Assembly (NCBI RefSeq): GCF_033568475.1
Contig: NC_133121.1
Span: forward strand, 2,170,001 to 2,234,000
DNA: 64,000 bases
Origin: Henckelia pumila
Taxonomy: Eukaryota > Streptophyta > Magnoliopsida > Lamiales > Gesneriaceae
Direction of reading: 5' to 3'
Shown: positions 1 to 13,272 of the stretch, in pieces
Layout: every line of letters begins with the position of its first letter
How positions within the stretch are numbered: position 1 is the first letter of the stretch
Position numbers and translations under genes: made by a program
The notes under the pieces: model-generated
What the model saw: the letters and a program-made list of their open reading frames with translations, nothing else
What the model was told of the DNA's origin: nothing
Databases searched by the model: none

Positions 1-932
1 CTCTTAGCTCATGGGATATCTCTCATCCATTGTCCTCATTTTCTTGAAGTTGTTTGTGAATTTTTTTAATTTTTTTTGGAAATGATTTTTTCACCATTAA
101 TCAATATGGGTTTGCACAGGAGAAGTTCATGAAACACCTCTCATTTATTCCATTGATGATACCCGGTTCGGTTTTCCTTTCAAAAGGAAAATAGTGATTT
201 CGTCACGGGCCAAGGCAGATGCTGGTTTACCATAATCTGTTATCTGGTAGAGGATATAGTTGGAAAACTCAGTTATTATTATTTATGGTGTTTAAATGAA
301 AATTCACGTATTAAAATTTTATTTTGTAAAAGTTAGAGAAAAACATGAAGCAAAAGATGTATTGTCTGCTACAGAATCAGTTACACGCGTTTCTATATAT
401 AAAAAATTAATCACGCTATTTCTTCTCAATTTGTTGACCTTCAGGATTTCAACACCAAAAATTGTATTTGGTTGCTTTTCGTTTGGCTAAAATGAACTTT
501 TTTGATGGGCACTCTACACATTCACTCAATTTACGACATATGTACAACAGTACAAGTTAAAAATTATATGTAACACACATGGTTTTATTTATTTCTAAAA
601 AGTACTTTAGAGTTCAAGCTATTTGAGTTTTTTGGAGAGTGTCAATAATTATGTACAATTTGACATTTTTTAAAAAAAAAAAATAAACTGCTGAAAGAAG
701 AAGACTGAAATAGATTATTTCCTATCTATTCCTCATAGTAATATTTAATGTTTTCTTTCAAAAAAAAAAAAAAAAGTAATATTTAATGTTTATTATCCAA
801 GTCAACTCTCGATTCTTCCCCTATTTCCTTGGACAGTTGGATAGAATTTTGAAGCCAAGAAAGTAGAAATACCCCCAAATCAGAGCTCTGATGCCTCGTT
901 TATATTCTTCGTTAATGCCCCACTAAGCTGAA
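1..932. other. Intergenic, upstream of FBPase2
   Basis: I see no credible coding sequence here; the one short open frame (296-490) has no recognisable features. The stretch is AT-rich and should contain the promoter and 5' leader of the fructose-bisphosphatase that starts at 933. It holds one small oddity, a 16-bp direct repeat around an A-tract at 737-790, listed separately. Confidence 0.6.
737..790 (+). repeat. 16-bp direct repeat flanking a short poly(A) insert
   Basis: The 16 bases at 737-752 (agtaatatttaatgtt) recur exactly at 775-790. Between them lie 22 bases, ttctttc followed by 15 A. This is the layout expected of an extremely 5'-truncated retroposed copy: a target-site duplication around little more than a poly(A) tail. 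Replication slippage is the alternative. Confidence 0.6.
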
Positions 933-3900
933 ATGTGCTCCGCTACCATATTCTTGAACCCCATCTCCAGTTACCCTTCAGCAACACACATTTTCCCTCC
1001 AAAACTTCAGTATTTTCAGCCAAGATTCAATTTTTGTGCTCTACCCTCAAAGAAGATGTTTAGTCTTGGTGGGTTTGACTTCAAAATCAGTGCGAGTGGG
1101 AATTATGGTGCTGTTAGTGATGATGGTGGGATTGTTACACTGAGGGAATATATGGGGAAAGGAGGAGAAAATGTGGGAGATGAATTGGTGGTGCTGTTCA
1201 GTCATTTGGAGTATGCTTGCAAGAGGATTGCTGCGCTTGTGGCTTCACCTTTCAACTCCACTCTTGGCAAAAATTTTGGTGCTGTTGGTGGGAGTGATGA
1301 AAGGGATAAGCCTAAGCCTCTTGATGTTGTGGCCGTAAGTTTTATTGACTAAATTGGCTGTTGAAATTCCTGATATGGATATGTTCTTGTTTGGACTGTT
1401 ACTCTTATTTGTACAAGTTCTCGTTTTCATAGAGCTTCATTTGTTTGTATGTGTTGGTGTGTGTGTGAAGGCATGTGAAATCCGAATTGGAGAGGATGGC
1501 ACTAGGAGAAATACGACTTGCGTGTGTGATTTTTAGGAACATTGAGTTTTCCTCCCTTGATAGCTTGCCTTTGGGTCACCCGAACCTAGTATTTAAGTTG
1601 ATATCGATGTTTATGTTTTTGGAATATTACATTCAGTTTTCCCGGTCGATTCTGTCACGGCCCATGGTCGTGGCTCATGGTCGACTAAAGGCAAAATTTA
1701 TCCACCAAGTTCAGGATGGAATGGTGTCGTTCCTCTATGCATTGTATGCGAGAAGATTAACCTCGAAAATACCAATTGAAGATAAGATAGCTAACTAAGG
1801 TCATAAGGCTGTGATATTGTTGACCTTGGTATTGTAAAAATATAAAATATTTTGATGAAGTAGTGAAATAAATAGTTGTCTAAACTTCTTGTGTGGAAAA
1901 ATTGGCTACAAAATGGTGATCCATATCTTTCTATGATGATAAAGTTTCGATTTGTTAAGTTGAAACACATAAAATTCCACCAGGAAGTTAGTTTGAAACA
2001 AAGGTACCCATCATTAACAGCATGTTGTTTAAGTAGGAATTATCTACTTCCAAATTTTGTGTGTTCTGGGGGGAAAATAGCATTGAATATGAAAACCAAA
2101 AAGAAAAAAAAACACATAATCCTATCACGATGTTTTAAATCCCGTGTTCATAAAATCAGTCGTAAAACCCCAAGTAAATGGGGCAAAATGTGCCTGACTT
2201 TTGAAAAACACAGGATTTGGAAAGACTTTTAATTTTATATTTGGGGTTTTATGTTTTTGTCAATATTTTACATGGTTGGTAAACACAATTTGCTCTTGTT
2301 CTATGTTGTAATCCCATGCAAGGCTAATGAACCTGTATTCGTCTTGACATTGCCTGATGCTTGTTTCACCATATGTTGATTCATTAACAACTAGATGTAA
2401 AAGCATTCATTATTCTGATGTCTACGATATATTTCTTCTAATGCAGAATGACATAATATTGTCATCGTTAAGAAAATCTGGAAAAGTTTCAGTAATGGCC
2501 TCTGAAGAAGATGATGCTCCTGTTTGGCTAGCTGATGATGGCCCTTTTGTGGTTGTATTAGATCCTCTTGATGGATCCCGAAACATTGATGCCTCTATTC
2601 CTACCGGAACAATTTTTGGTATCTATAACCGCCTCATAGAACTTGATCATCTGCCGGTAGAGGAGAAAGCAATGCTGAATTCCCTCCAAAGTGGGGCTAA
2701 GCTTGTTGCTTCTGGATATGTCCTCTATTCATCGGCTACAATATTGTGTACCAGCTTTGGGTCTGGTACACATGCATTTACCCTTGATCACTCAACAGGC
2801 GACTTCATTCTAACACATCCAAACATAAAGATTTCTCCTCGAGGTAAAATGTCTCGTGTATGAACATTTTTTATCATATGCTGCAATGAACCACAGAACG
2901 AATAAAAAACTATGCTTTAGCACCCTTAGGCGAATCCCACAACGGCAAAACACGAGAGAGATGCTGGACATTTAAGTGGGCATGCCGCATGTGACAACCG
3001 CTGATGAGCGTTTTAAAGCCGTGAGACCGGTGAGCTAAAGAGGACAATATCACTAGTGGGTGATACTGTGGCATTTGGTATCATGGCGGCTCCAAGTCTC
3101 CTTGCATGGTACAGCAAACCTCAGCGAAGACACTGAGTCTCGGAAGGGGGTTGGGCGGGTTGGGGGTGTGGTTGACGTAGCACCCTAAGGCGAATCCCGC
3201 ATAGGCAAAACATGGGAGAGATACTGTGTATTTAAGTGGGCATGTGACAACCCCTAGTGACGGCTTTTAAAGCGAGGGTTGGGGGTGTGGTTGACGTAGC
3301 ACCCTAAGGCGAATCCCACAGGCAAAACATGGGAGAGATACTGTGCATTTAATTGGGCATGTGACAACCCCTAGTGACGGCTTTTAAAGCCATGAGGCCC
3401 TTAGACCAAAGTAGACAATATCACTAGTGGGCTATGCCGTGACATATGCAACACTTAAGTAGGCTGCTGCTGAATACTTTCCTATTTTTTATATTCAAGT
3501 GCATGATGAATGTTTTTAGCCGATTCAAAATTTTGGATGGAAGCTTGGAAATGATCTTTAAATTTTCGCCTCGAATTCGGTTCAATAATACATTTGAACA
3601 TGTTCGAGCTCAGCTTTCATTCAATAACTGGATGCAAGTTGAATAAACAATGGTCAATTGAGTTGACTCGATTCAGTAGTAGCCTGACTGAGAGCTCATC
3701 GCTGATTATTGACGTAACTCATATATTTCCTTTTTACTCTGTCAGGGCAAATTTATTCAGTCAATGACGCACGATACTTCGACTGGCCTGAAGGTTTAAG
3801 GCAATATATAGATACAGTAAGACAGGGCAAGGGCCAACACCCTAAAAAGTATTCGGCCCGGTACATATGTTCACTTGTTGCTGATTTTCATCGGACACTG

Positions 3901-4146
3901 TTATATGGTGGGATCGCGATGAATCCGAGGGACCATCTTCGCCTTGTGTATGAAGCAAATCCGCTTAGTTTCCTAGCTGAGCAAGCCGGGGGCAAAGGCT
4001 CAGATGGTAAAGGTAGAATCTTGTCCCTCCAACCGGTCAAGCTGCACCAAAGACTTCCTCTATTTCTTGGAAGTCCAGATGATATCGAAGAGTTGCAGAG
4101 TTATGGAGATATACAGCAGAAAGTGAATCCTGGATATGAAGTTTGA
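933..4146 (+). CDS. CFBP2: Fructose-1,6-bisphosphatase 2, chloroplastic
   Basis: Hydrolyses fructose-1,6-bisphosphate to fructose-6-phosphate in the plastid. Three coding exons close in phase: 933-1334, 2447-2843 and 3746-4146, giving 399 residues and a stop. The first about 60 residues are Ser/Pro/Phe-rich without a clear fold, as expected for a transit peptide. Catalytic and metal-binding signatures are SEEDD (153-157) and DPLDGS (173-178); the sugar-phosphate region has YGGIAMNPRDHLRLVYE, and the C-terminus is VNPGYEV. In the light-regulated FBPase1 a cysteine-bearing loop provides thioredoxin control; here the matching stretch (IELDHLPVEEKAMLNSLQSG) has no cysteine, so the enzyme is the second, probably redox-insensitive plastid type. 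The start is the first ATG of a frame that runs straight into the transit peptide. Intron 2 carries a three-unit direct repeat. The identity is secure; the symbol rests on similarity to the Arabidopsis protein as I remember it. Confidence 0.93.
2920..3443 (+). repeat. Three-unit direct repeat in FBPase2 intron 2
   Basis: Three head-to-tail units start at 2920, 3180 and 3299. Each opens with gcaccct(t/a)aggcgaatccc, followed by a gcaaaaca..gggagagat stretch, then ttaagtgggcatg, and a ttttaaagc block. Unit 1 (about 260 bp) and unit 3 (about 145 bp) also share the segment gacaatatcactagtggg. Unit 2 (about 119 bp) looks internally deleted and ends with the same ggttgggggtgtggttgacgta junction as unit 1. 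It is GC-richer than the rest of the intron. It resembles a widespread plant interspersed repeat, but I cannot assign a family. Confidence 0.75.
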
Positions 4147-5009
4147 TCATGTAGTCGAGTTTTCTGAGTGTTTTCGCACATTTAAGTTGTTGTTCATTGG
4201 ATCCGGAGGTATACGTTTCAATAGTGTGTACATGGTAGAAATGTAAAAATGATGGATTCATGTAAAAATGTGCCTCTTTTTGAACGGATTTGTCAAGATT
4301 ATTGGAGCCATCTCATTTCTTGCATAGTCCCGTTGGAACTATGTTATGGCGATTCTTGGCAACAATTGGAGTGATTAACCAAATGCTAAATCGTTTGTGT
4401 CAATTTTTTACGTGTTCTGTGTGTCATCGGCAGCTTAAAATTTGACCACAATAAGTGAAACACTTGTGCTCTTTTGGTCACACAGGCTATCATTCACCGT
4501 CTGACCCATATATGCGACACCAGAGGCCCTATTGATCGATCAGATTGATGCTGCTTGCAGATTTCATCATGGAATTTTGTTTCAACGATGTCCACAAAGT
4601 GTGAATAAAATAGCTCATGTTTTGGCTAAGTGTAAGCTTTTTTGCTCCTCATTCCTTTAATTTTTATGCAAACAAAAATCTCCCCTTAGACCAATAATAA
4701 AAAAAATTTACTTTTTTTTATATATATTTTTAAAATAGGCAACATAACAGAAAATAACAGCTTAAATTTTAACCAATTAGTTACTTTATGGATTATTTTA
4801 ACAGAATATAAAATGTTTTTGTTTCTAAAAAAATAATAAAAAAATAAATGTTTTTAATTTTTATTTAGTTGTGAGTCTCTGAAAATGATTCTCCTATGCA
4901 TCTTCCTTCCCCTCTTCTTCCGCCCAGCCACGCACTGATACGCCATAAGTATACGTATATGTATACGTGCATACATACAGAGAAACTCAAACCATAGTGT
5001 GTATGTACA
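4147..5009. other. Spacer between FBPase2 and HEN4-like gene
   Basis: Both flanking genes are on the plus strand, so this should contain the FBPase2 3' UTR and the promoter and leader of the KH gene. AT-rich runs lie at 4640-4870. I see no coding sequence. Confidence 0.6.
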
Positions 5010-8000
5010 ATGGAAAGTTCCTTCCACTTCCCACCAGCAAAACGCCATGTTCACTCTGCTTCAACCACAATGGACGAACCCACCAATGATCCCAACTGTA
5101 CGACCCATTTCACCCAATCGCTTGATGGAGGAGCCGCGCTTTCTTTACGTTCCAGGCCTCATCAATCGACTCTATATGTTCCCCCGGGCCACGTAACTTT
5201 CCGCATCGTCTGCCCCGCCTCATGTGTTGGTGGGATTATCGGAAAGTCGGGCTCCATCGTCAAGAACCTAGAGCAACTCACCAAGTCCAAAATCCGAGTG
5301 GAAGAACCGAAAAACTTGTCGGAACACCGGCTCATCACTGTTAGTTCCTCTCCCCTTGCCACCAATAGAATCACGCTCCATGGGGATGAGTGGTTTGAGG
5401 TGTCGGCTGCACAAGAAGGTGCGTTGAGGGTTTTTGAGAGGGTGGTGGAGGTGGCGATTGAGGCAGACTCTGCCGCTGTTGCAAGGGCGGTTGAGGGTAA
5501 TGTGCTATGTAGGCTGTTGGTGTGGAAGAATCAAGCGGGGGCCATCATAGGGAAAGGGGGTAAAGTGGTAGAGAAGATCAGGGATGACTCGGGGTCCCGA
5601 ATCAGAGTCTTGAAGCCTGAAGAGTTTCCCTCTCTCGGGTCGCCTACTGATGAAATCGTGGAAGTGAGTTCAGAACTTAAAAGGATGCATTTGTTAGTTT
5701 GAGTTCATGGCAATGGGAACAAATTAATTTAAAGTACAATTTTTTATTTGAACCGGTATCGATCATGTACATAGATATGCTGCTGTCCTGATACTAAGAA
5801 TTGCCCCATGTGAAGTAATTGATTCTGTTGAATTATCATTTGTACTATAATTGATCAAATGATTGTTCTTTGTAAATGTTAATGCTGCCAAAAATAAACT
5901 GAAAGTACATTAGGAAGCTCCACATAATATTGTCCGGATAACACTTGAAGTGTAGTATTTGGGTTAGTACTTTTCCAAAAATAGACATGCAGTTGTGGAG
6001 TGACTGGAAAACATCTCCATGCAATTGAATTTAATTTAAATTGCGGAATGTTCCAGCAATCCAGCTCACTGGCAAAAGATTTCTAAATCCAAACTAGCAA
6101 AAACACCATGTACCTGAGATGTGTTTAGTGATGTAGCTTCAAAGGGGATTCATTTCGACGTTGTCATGTCTTCTTCTTTTATCTTTAGAATTCAGTTAGT
6201 TAAAATTTTTGCAAAGCATAGTTTCTCTCAGTCGGTTGTTTGTGCTGGTTAGGTATGTGTGCCATGAGAACTTTTTGCAATGGCATTTGCCATGTATGAA
6301 CTTCTAGAATTTTTTTGTTCTCTCTGTTACATAACACTTAGCATGCCAGGTTCACACTGGTTAGTTTCTTGTTGTTACTGTTTATCACTTATTGGCTCGA
6401 TGTATTTACAGATTGAAGGAGATGTTATGGCCGTTAAGAAAGCTCTTGTGGCTGTCACCAGCCGCCTACAAGAGTTTCCACCATTTGAGAGAACAACAAC
6501 GCATGGAGCCAGACCTTCTGAGGTGGAGTCTTCATCAATTCCACCTGTGAGTTTACCTCGGCACCAGAGTCCAATGCTACAATTTATGCCTTCAAACTCC
6601 ATTAAGCAAACTTTAAGAGATGATACTTTACTGTCCGCACCTGAAAAGATTTCTACCGAGGACTCTATGACATCACGGCAAGAAGTTGTTTTTAAGATAC
6701 TATGCCCGAACTACCAAGTTGGTGCTGTTATTGGCAAAGGAGGATCAGTTGTCAGGGCTCTTGAAAGTGAAAGTGGCGCTTCCATACGTGTTGGGCGTGC
6801 TTTAGCTGAGTGTGACGAAAACATAATAACTATCAGTTCTATGGAGGTATTTTCAGTTTTCGCTTTCACTACTCTTGTTTTGTTTACATGGGCATATGAG
6901 TTGATTTTTTCCCCTGTTTTGGGGTTGTGTAGAATGTGGAGAGACAACACTCGCCTGCACAAAAAGCAGTCATCCTCGTCTTCAATAGGTGTATGGAGGT
7001 TCGTATGGAGAAGGGGTGGTATTTGGATTCAAAAGCGTCACCTGTATCTGCTCGACTTTTGGTACCATCGAATCAGGTCTTTTGTCTGTTGGGGCAAGGA
7101 GGCGCAATAATTTCAGAGATGAGAAAGGTAACTGGTGCTGGCATATGGATTATCGGTGGCGACCAAGTTCCTAAGTGCGGCTCGGAAAATGAAAAAGTTG
7201 TTCAGGTGCAATAATTTTGAATTTTTGGTGTTTCACTTGCTGCCTTCAATGTGGTCGTTGTGCCTTTTGTGCAATGATGGTCACGTAAGTGCTAAGTAGT
7301 TGTAGGACTTTTCTATTTTTCAGATAACTGGGGAGTTTGGAAATGTTAAAGTTGCTCTCAGTAAGGTGACTGCTAGATTACGAGATAACATCATGTCTGC
7401 AAAAACATCAATTGGAAGTGGAACTATCCAGAACAATCCTTACTTGAGAGTAAGAGATCCTATCCCACTTGGGTTGTATCAATCTTTTGGCACACCCGAC
7501 AATCTTAAAGAGCTCAAGTCTTTGCCACAAAGTATATATCATCGAACTTCCTACGATATTGACCGGCCTATGTCACCTAGTTTATTGGCATCATTGGTAA
7601 GAATTTTAGATATTTTTCACCATTACCTCTTCTTTTATCTATCTTTATCATTTTGCTGATTTTTTGTCCGATGAATGACTGTTTGTAGACAATTTCTGGG
7701 GAAGACCAGGAGCGTGGTACGGAAATGGACAGAAAGTTACATTCAATTCAAGGTGCTGTGGAACTTGGCAGGTCGGTGTTGTTTATGACTTTCAAAACCT
7801 TGGTTATTTTACACTATTATTTGTGATTGACAATATAACATATGCTAGGTTATCTTTTTAAATTATATATTTTGTTAGAAATATATGAAATTTCTGATGA
7901 ACCGAGTGCTAATGAAAAATAGTGCTAGGAATCCTAAGTAATTGTTCTGTCATTTTCTGATACCTTCAGAAGGCATACCTTATATTGGCGAGGTGTTTTT

Positions 8001-9498
8001 TGTCAAGGTAAGAAAAGAAACAAATTTGAAATGTGGAAGTACATCACTAAGTGATATTTAATGCCTATAAAGTTATGATATTTGGTAGTCCCGGGATCTG
8101 ATGGACAATAAGTAATGATAATTATGGTCAGCTGGTTTGCTTCATGGTACTCTGTATATGAGTGCTATTCATGTTATGTGGATCACGAAAAAATTGATTG
8201 GCCTGTTGTATTTTTTAAACTGGTCACATCTGATCAAGGCTAAACGCCAATGTTTATTTTATCCTGGAGAACATTTTTTTGTCAAAATATGAAACTTATT
8301 ATTACTTGCAACATAGGGTGCCTGAACTTTTTTGGTGTATCATTGTTCAGTTTAAGCTTTGATCCGAGTCATGGCCCTTCAAGTAATACGTTGCCTTTAG
8401 CTGGACATTCTTGAGCTGTCATTCACATACTACACATAGCTGATAAGCACAGTCCTTTATGTTCTACGCATCTGGAAAGCAATATATGACTTTTCTCCCA
8501 GTGGTGGATCAGTCAGTGAGGCTTAGTCCTGGCATCTAGATGCAAGCTATGACCCAACCTCTCAATCAAGGACCGGCCTTAGCCGAGAAACACAAGTTTA
8601 ACTGCACTTCAAAGGCTCGGGATGCAACATATTAGTATTCATTTATTTTCTCCTGAGAACTACAAAATGTGTTATTATTGCTCATCAATATTTTAAGCAC
8701 ATCTTGTCTTCCCAACTACTTAGATTCTGGTATTTTATCCTAATACTTATGTGCCTTGCCCAATGCCTTGCATCTATGCTCTATACCCATATGTCTTAGT
8801 GCGCCTTGCACCTCTAGTATCTATGATTATACAAAACTGAGCCCTCAACACCATGTTGTTGATGTAAAGATACTATCCCATGTACTAACTCTTCTGGTTG
8901 TCTCGTGTAATGAATGCCATACCATGAGATGGCCATGGTTTGCTTGCATGTAGAAAGAAAGTAAAGTTTACGAAGTGTCCAAAAAAAATACTGAGTGCTT
9001 CTTTTCTATCTGTGTTGACAGTGGAAGAGGATCTGAAACTGAGGCAAACACGACTGTGGAGATTGTTGTACCTGGGAATGCCATTGGTTCCGTTTATGGG
9101 GAAAATGGGAGCAACTTGGATCGTTTGAGACAGGTATCTAAAGTTACCGTTCTGCCTGTTTTTTGTGGAAGGCACTTGGCATCAGCGCATCGCTTTCAAT
9201 AATGATCTGATGAAAAAATTTGGGGGGTTTTGGGACCTTCTAATCGAGTTCTCTGTGTTCCCATTGGCGATGAAATGCTGATTTCATATATTAAAATTTG
9301 ATTCAACTACAGTAAAGTTTTTTGACAAACTATGTTTATTAGACTGTTTTTCACTAGTGAAATTGTGATAAATAGATCTCTGGAGCAAAAATCATTGTTC
9401 TCGAGCCCCAGCCTGGAGCCACCGATAGAATAGTCGCCATATCCGGTACACCAGATGAAACATTGTCTGCTCAGAGCCTACTCCAAGCATTCATATGA
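5010..9498 (+). CDS. HEN4: KH domain-containing protein, HEN4-like (five KH domains)
   Basis: Single-stranded RNA-binding protein; the Arabidopsis HEN4 family member acts in the nucleus in AGAMOUS pre-mRNA processing. Seven coding exons close in phase: 5010-5663, 6412-6846, 6933-7205, 7324-7596, 7689-7771, 9022-9133 and 9376-9498, giving 650 residues. Five KH domains are visible by their IIGxxGxxI loops: KH1 near 63-135 (GGIIGKSG), KH2 near 166-245 (GAIIGKGG), KH3 near 309-375 (GAVIGKGG), KH4 near 397-475 (FCLLGQGG) and KH5 near 575-645 (IGSVYGENG). KH4 and KH5 have less canonical loops and may bind RNA more weakly. The KH2 and KH3 pair are separated by a Ser/Pro-rich linker. The start at 5010 is preferred over an ATG at 4999, which is in another frame. 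The 1250-bp intron before exon 6 has no obvious inserted gene. Exon boundaries are inferred from GT-AG signals and phase. Confidence 0.9.
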
Positions 9499-10529
9499 TC
9501 AGGTTCAACATGAAAAAAGACTCCGCAATTTTCTGCCGACATTCTTTTAGCATTTAATGCCTACCCACCACGACTCGACATATAGATAATTGATGAAGAT
9601 TCAATTGCTGGCAAAGTTAAGAGTTGGCTAGTTTTGTTCACGTTAACTCATAGATAGGGGTCTGTCTGATGATCCGGTTCAGTTTCTTCATGCACTTATA
9701 TACGCTTTCAGTGAAAGGCCATACCTGTGAGAAATTCAACCCAATATTTGGGCAAGGATTTTAGAAGTTAGTTTTGGGAGATCAAAGGGATATTACTTAT
9801 GTTTTGTCGAGATACTTTCTATCATTCATATTGCATCGTGTAATATACTGACGGCTGTTTAAGAAGTTGAATCAAACATTACGTATTGAGATGTATATGA
9901 TTGACAAAGATTTAATTTTAAGGTTGGAGAAAATATTGAAAAATGAGTCCAATGAATTAAAATTAAATAAATGGCAGATCTGTGGAGTATCTCTTTTCAT
10001 TGTAACTCTGTCAGCTCACAGTATCTTTTTATGCTATATTTAGCAGTCAAAGCAAATGCTTCTATGCACAAAGTAACTGTTAAAAATATTGTTGGATATG
10101 ACAATTATAATAAATATTATTAGTTCTAGTAAAATTATATTCAAATAAATGAAATTTGGGAATTAGAAATGAAAACAAAGGTATCCTTGACGAATCAAAG
10201 AGATTTATTGTGAAATTCGATTATAAATAGTTTTTCGGTTGTTACAACACCACTTTAATAAAGCAAAATTTCTCTAAAGAAGTTATGAGGCATGACTCTG
10301 TAGCACATACAAGTTTAGGCCACCATGGTTTTCTTAAACACAATTAATCACTATTAACATAACAGGTCACTCAAAAGTCTCAAACCGAGAGAGCTCAAGA
10401 GAGAGTTAAACAAACACCACAAAAGTATACAACATTGGAGTTTACAATCTTCAAACAATATTTCATTGGACAGAATAGAGCACCAATTTTTACCCGTAGA
10501 AGGAACGGGACACTTTAGAAGATGATATA
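9499..10529. other. Convergent 3' spacer, HEN4-like and Costars genes
   Basis: The plus-strand KH gene and the minus-strand Costars gene end towards each other here, so the spacer should hold two 3' UTRs. No coding sequence or named repeat was recognised. Confidence 0.6.
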
Positions 10530-12393
10530 TTAACTTTTCAGAGGGACATCACTTGATGTTGCTTCGGGTTTGAGAATTATTTCGACATTGTCATGAACTC
10601 CTTGCAACAATAGCTCACCATCATAGGTTAAAACCTTGCGTTTTTTTGCTGCACGTAGTGTTCCAACTAATGCTTCAAATATGTTTGCACACCTATCGTC
10701 ATTAAACAGCATGCCAAAGGTGACCTTCAAAATATAAAAAAGTAAACATTGCAGCAGAAGAGTTAGAAGATCTATGAGATGGACAATCTATGTAACTCAA
10801 ATTCGGTAATCTCCCACAAGTTTTTCTGTTAAGAGGATGGTTCTTACAAGATACCAAATAAATAATGTTTTGATAGATGAAACATCATATTTGTTGATAG
10901 ATTCACACTATATATGCATTCATCTTCTTTATACAGCATAATGAGACAGAATTACAGCACATAGAACCTTTTACATCTATTGATGAAAATTTGCACAAAC
11001 CTGTAAGAACTCATATAAGTTCTGAAAACAGAACTTGTGAAACTTTAAGCTGTTCCAGTATTAAATGAGTAAGACTATCTCTCCATGAGGTATAATCAGG
11101 AGACATGCTATGTAGTTAATTCATCTGATGCATCTTTTAAACCACTTCACCATTTTTTTCAAGAATTTTGACAAAATTTTCGAAGATACTAAACCAATGT
11201 CACACCAACAGTTAAATTGTTGCGTATCATCTAAAGATACCTGATGCATATCATATATATTTTGGCACCATCAGCCTCCTGTGCAGATGATCCAGGAAAT
11301 AATGTAAAATTATGCAAAGTTACAAAATATGAAGGGAATAAGAGGTTTACTTGAGCTGGGCATTTCTCCATCTTACAATAATACTCAAGTATCCTCAAAT
11401 ACAAGAGGAATGCTTGTCTATATCTACCTATGGTATGCAGGCTATTTTGGGAAAAACCATCAATTCGGATAGCATTTTGCATCAGTTTATAAACTTGAAG
11501 AATAATAGTAAAACCATAAAGCATTCAAGCTATTTCTGAGTCCATCACCATTTATAAAACAGTTTCCATGTGGTTCAATCCATAAAATAAGAGCTTGGAT
11601 GTTTGCCAAACAAATAGTGTGTGTACATTTGATTGAGCAGTAATCCCAAAATTCACTCTTCTTAGAAAAACCATTAGTTTCATGGTTCATCCTCACTAAT
11701 TCACGAAAACTTACCAGTAGCTTGTTAATTGCAAGAGCCTTACCCCAAGAATTCGATTCATGCTCAAACTATTGACAAATTACACTTGATAAGATTTTGG
11801 TCTGAAAAATTAATACAGAGGCGGACCTCAAGATCTAAGCTCTGATCTTCAGTGATCTTTTTTGACCCAACAGTTACTATAACAAAATATGCATTCATAC
11901 AGGTTCAGATAACTGCATTCGAAGCTAAATAAATTAATTAATCAATATGAAAATTTGAAACATATAAACAGGTATTCAGTCATAATCCAACCACAGAGCA
12001 GAATCCATATTAAAGAAAAACTGAATCTTGCACCTTACATCCAAAAACAAGCAATGCAATGTGAATACGGTGATCGAGTGGGATAAATTAACATGGATCT
12101 GAATCAAATCAACCAAAACATTAAAAAATGACTACTCCTAGAACCAGCAACGCGAAGGGAAAAATGCGGGATCAATCCGAAAAACCAAAAAAAATTAACA
12201 ATCCTACAAATCTGCTATCCAAGTTGAGAATTACATCCTAAAACGAGTGATACAATGGAAATGGTGTCAATAAAATAACATGGGTCTGAATCAAATCAAA
12301 AAGAATGTGTACCTTGTAGGAGCCATCGCCTTGGGGTGTACCCAGACGTTTGATCTCCTCTTTGAGTCGGCCAACCTCTTCTTCCACGTTCAT
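10530..12393 (-). CDS. Costars family protein (ABRACL-like)
   Basis: Small protein of the Costars/ABRACL family; animal and Dictyostelium relatives influence actin dynamics, while the plant role is poorly defined. Two coding exons on the minus strand, 12393-12313 and 10724-10530, join in phase 0 to give 91 residues, the usual plant length. Exon 1 encodes MNVEEEVGRLKEEIKRLG plus a short glycine-rich turn, an amphipathic helix typical of the family. Exon 2 begins VTFGMLFNDDRCANIFEAL, the core Costars motif, and continues through GTLRAAKKRKVLTYDGELLL. The 1.6-kb intron is noncoding. The gene is divergent from the CHCH gene and converges on the KH gene. Confidence 0.92.
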
Positions 12394-13272
12394 TTTTCTT
12401 GAACTATGTTCTTCTGGTTTTTGTAGCTGACTTAATAAAAAGGAATAAACATTTTGTCCAGCCTAATTATTTCACGGGAATTATTCCATCTTACCCACGC
12501 TGAAAATTCTAAATCACGACTATGACCCACCCACCCCTTGTAATATCTAAAAATGATTTAGAATTCCCACAAGCCAATGCGGCACTGTTTCATATGAGAT
12601 GGAGTCTTTTTCTAGTTCAATTTTTTTTTTAAGAAATGATTTATGTCGGCTAAACTCGAATCATGTGTACACTGAAAAATAATATCTTTTTATGAATATG
12701 ATTGCATAGGACATGACATCTCACAAGAGTTTATTTGAAATATTTAATATTTTACTATCTTCGTTTCCGTTTATATAGTTTTACTTTTTAAATCAATGGA
12801 ATAACAAATTATGTATTCACTTACTATTTGATCTTAATTTAATGCATTCAAAAAATAATTTCACAATTCAAGATGATTTAATAAGGATATGTAAGTAAAA
12901 AAGTGTAAAAAACTATTAGTAAATATTATGTGTCTATATATTTAAGAGATAAAAAATAAATATGACTTATATAATCTAAGCGAACCATAATATATCTTCG
13001 AATTTTTTAAAAATTAAGTGCATAATAATAAATAATTAAGTTATTGTTGGAATGGATTGACCCAGCCATTTGATGGATTTGGATGAAATTTATCTGTCTT
13101 CAAAAAATAAATTATAATATTTTTCAGCCATTCAGAAACAGACACGTATCACCATGGCAATTCCAAGATTCTTTATTTTCGCCTTTAAATGCATATCTAG
13201 GGTTTTCATTTCAAGCCATCAAGGTCCAAGCTTCATTTCGTCGTTGCTCTACCCCCAAACCTCGAAGAAATC
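12394..13272. other. Divergent promoter region, Costars and CHCH genes
   Basis: About 0.9 kb separates two outward-pointing start codons, so both promoters must lie here. The middle (12600-13060) is very AT-rich. I could not identify individual promoter elements with confidence and see no gene. Confidence 0.55.

Noticed and set aside
2920-3443. Intron repeat as a Cassandra-type TRIM
   Set aside because: I looked for the 5S rRNA-like segment that marks Cassandra LTRs and did not find it.
6280-6411. In-frame upstream extension of KH gene exon 2 with its own ATG
   Set aside because: The sequence is intron-like (T-rich, hydrophobic nonsense peptide), and a good acceptor at 6411 restores the KH protein in phase.
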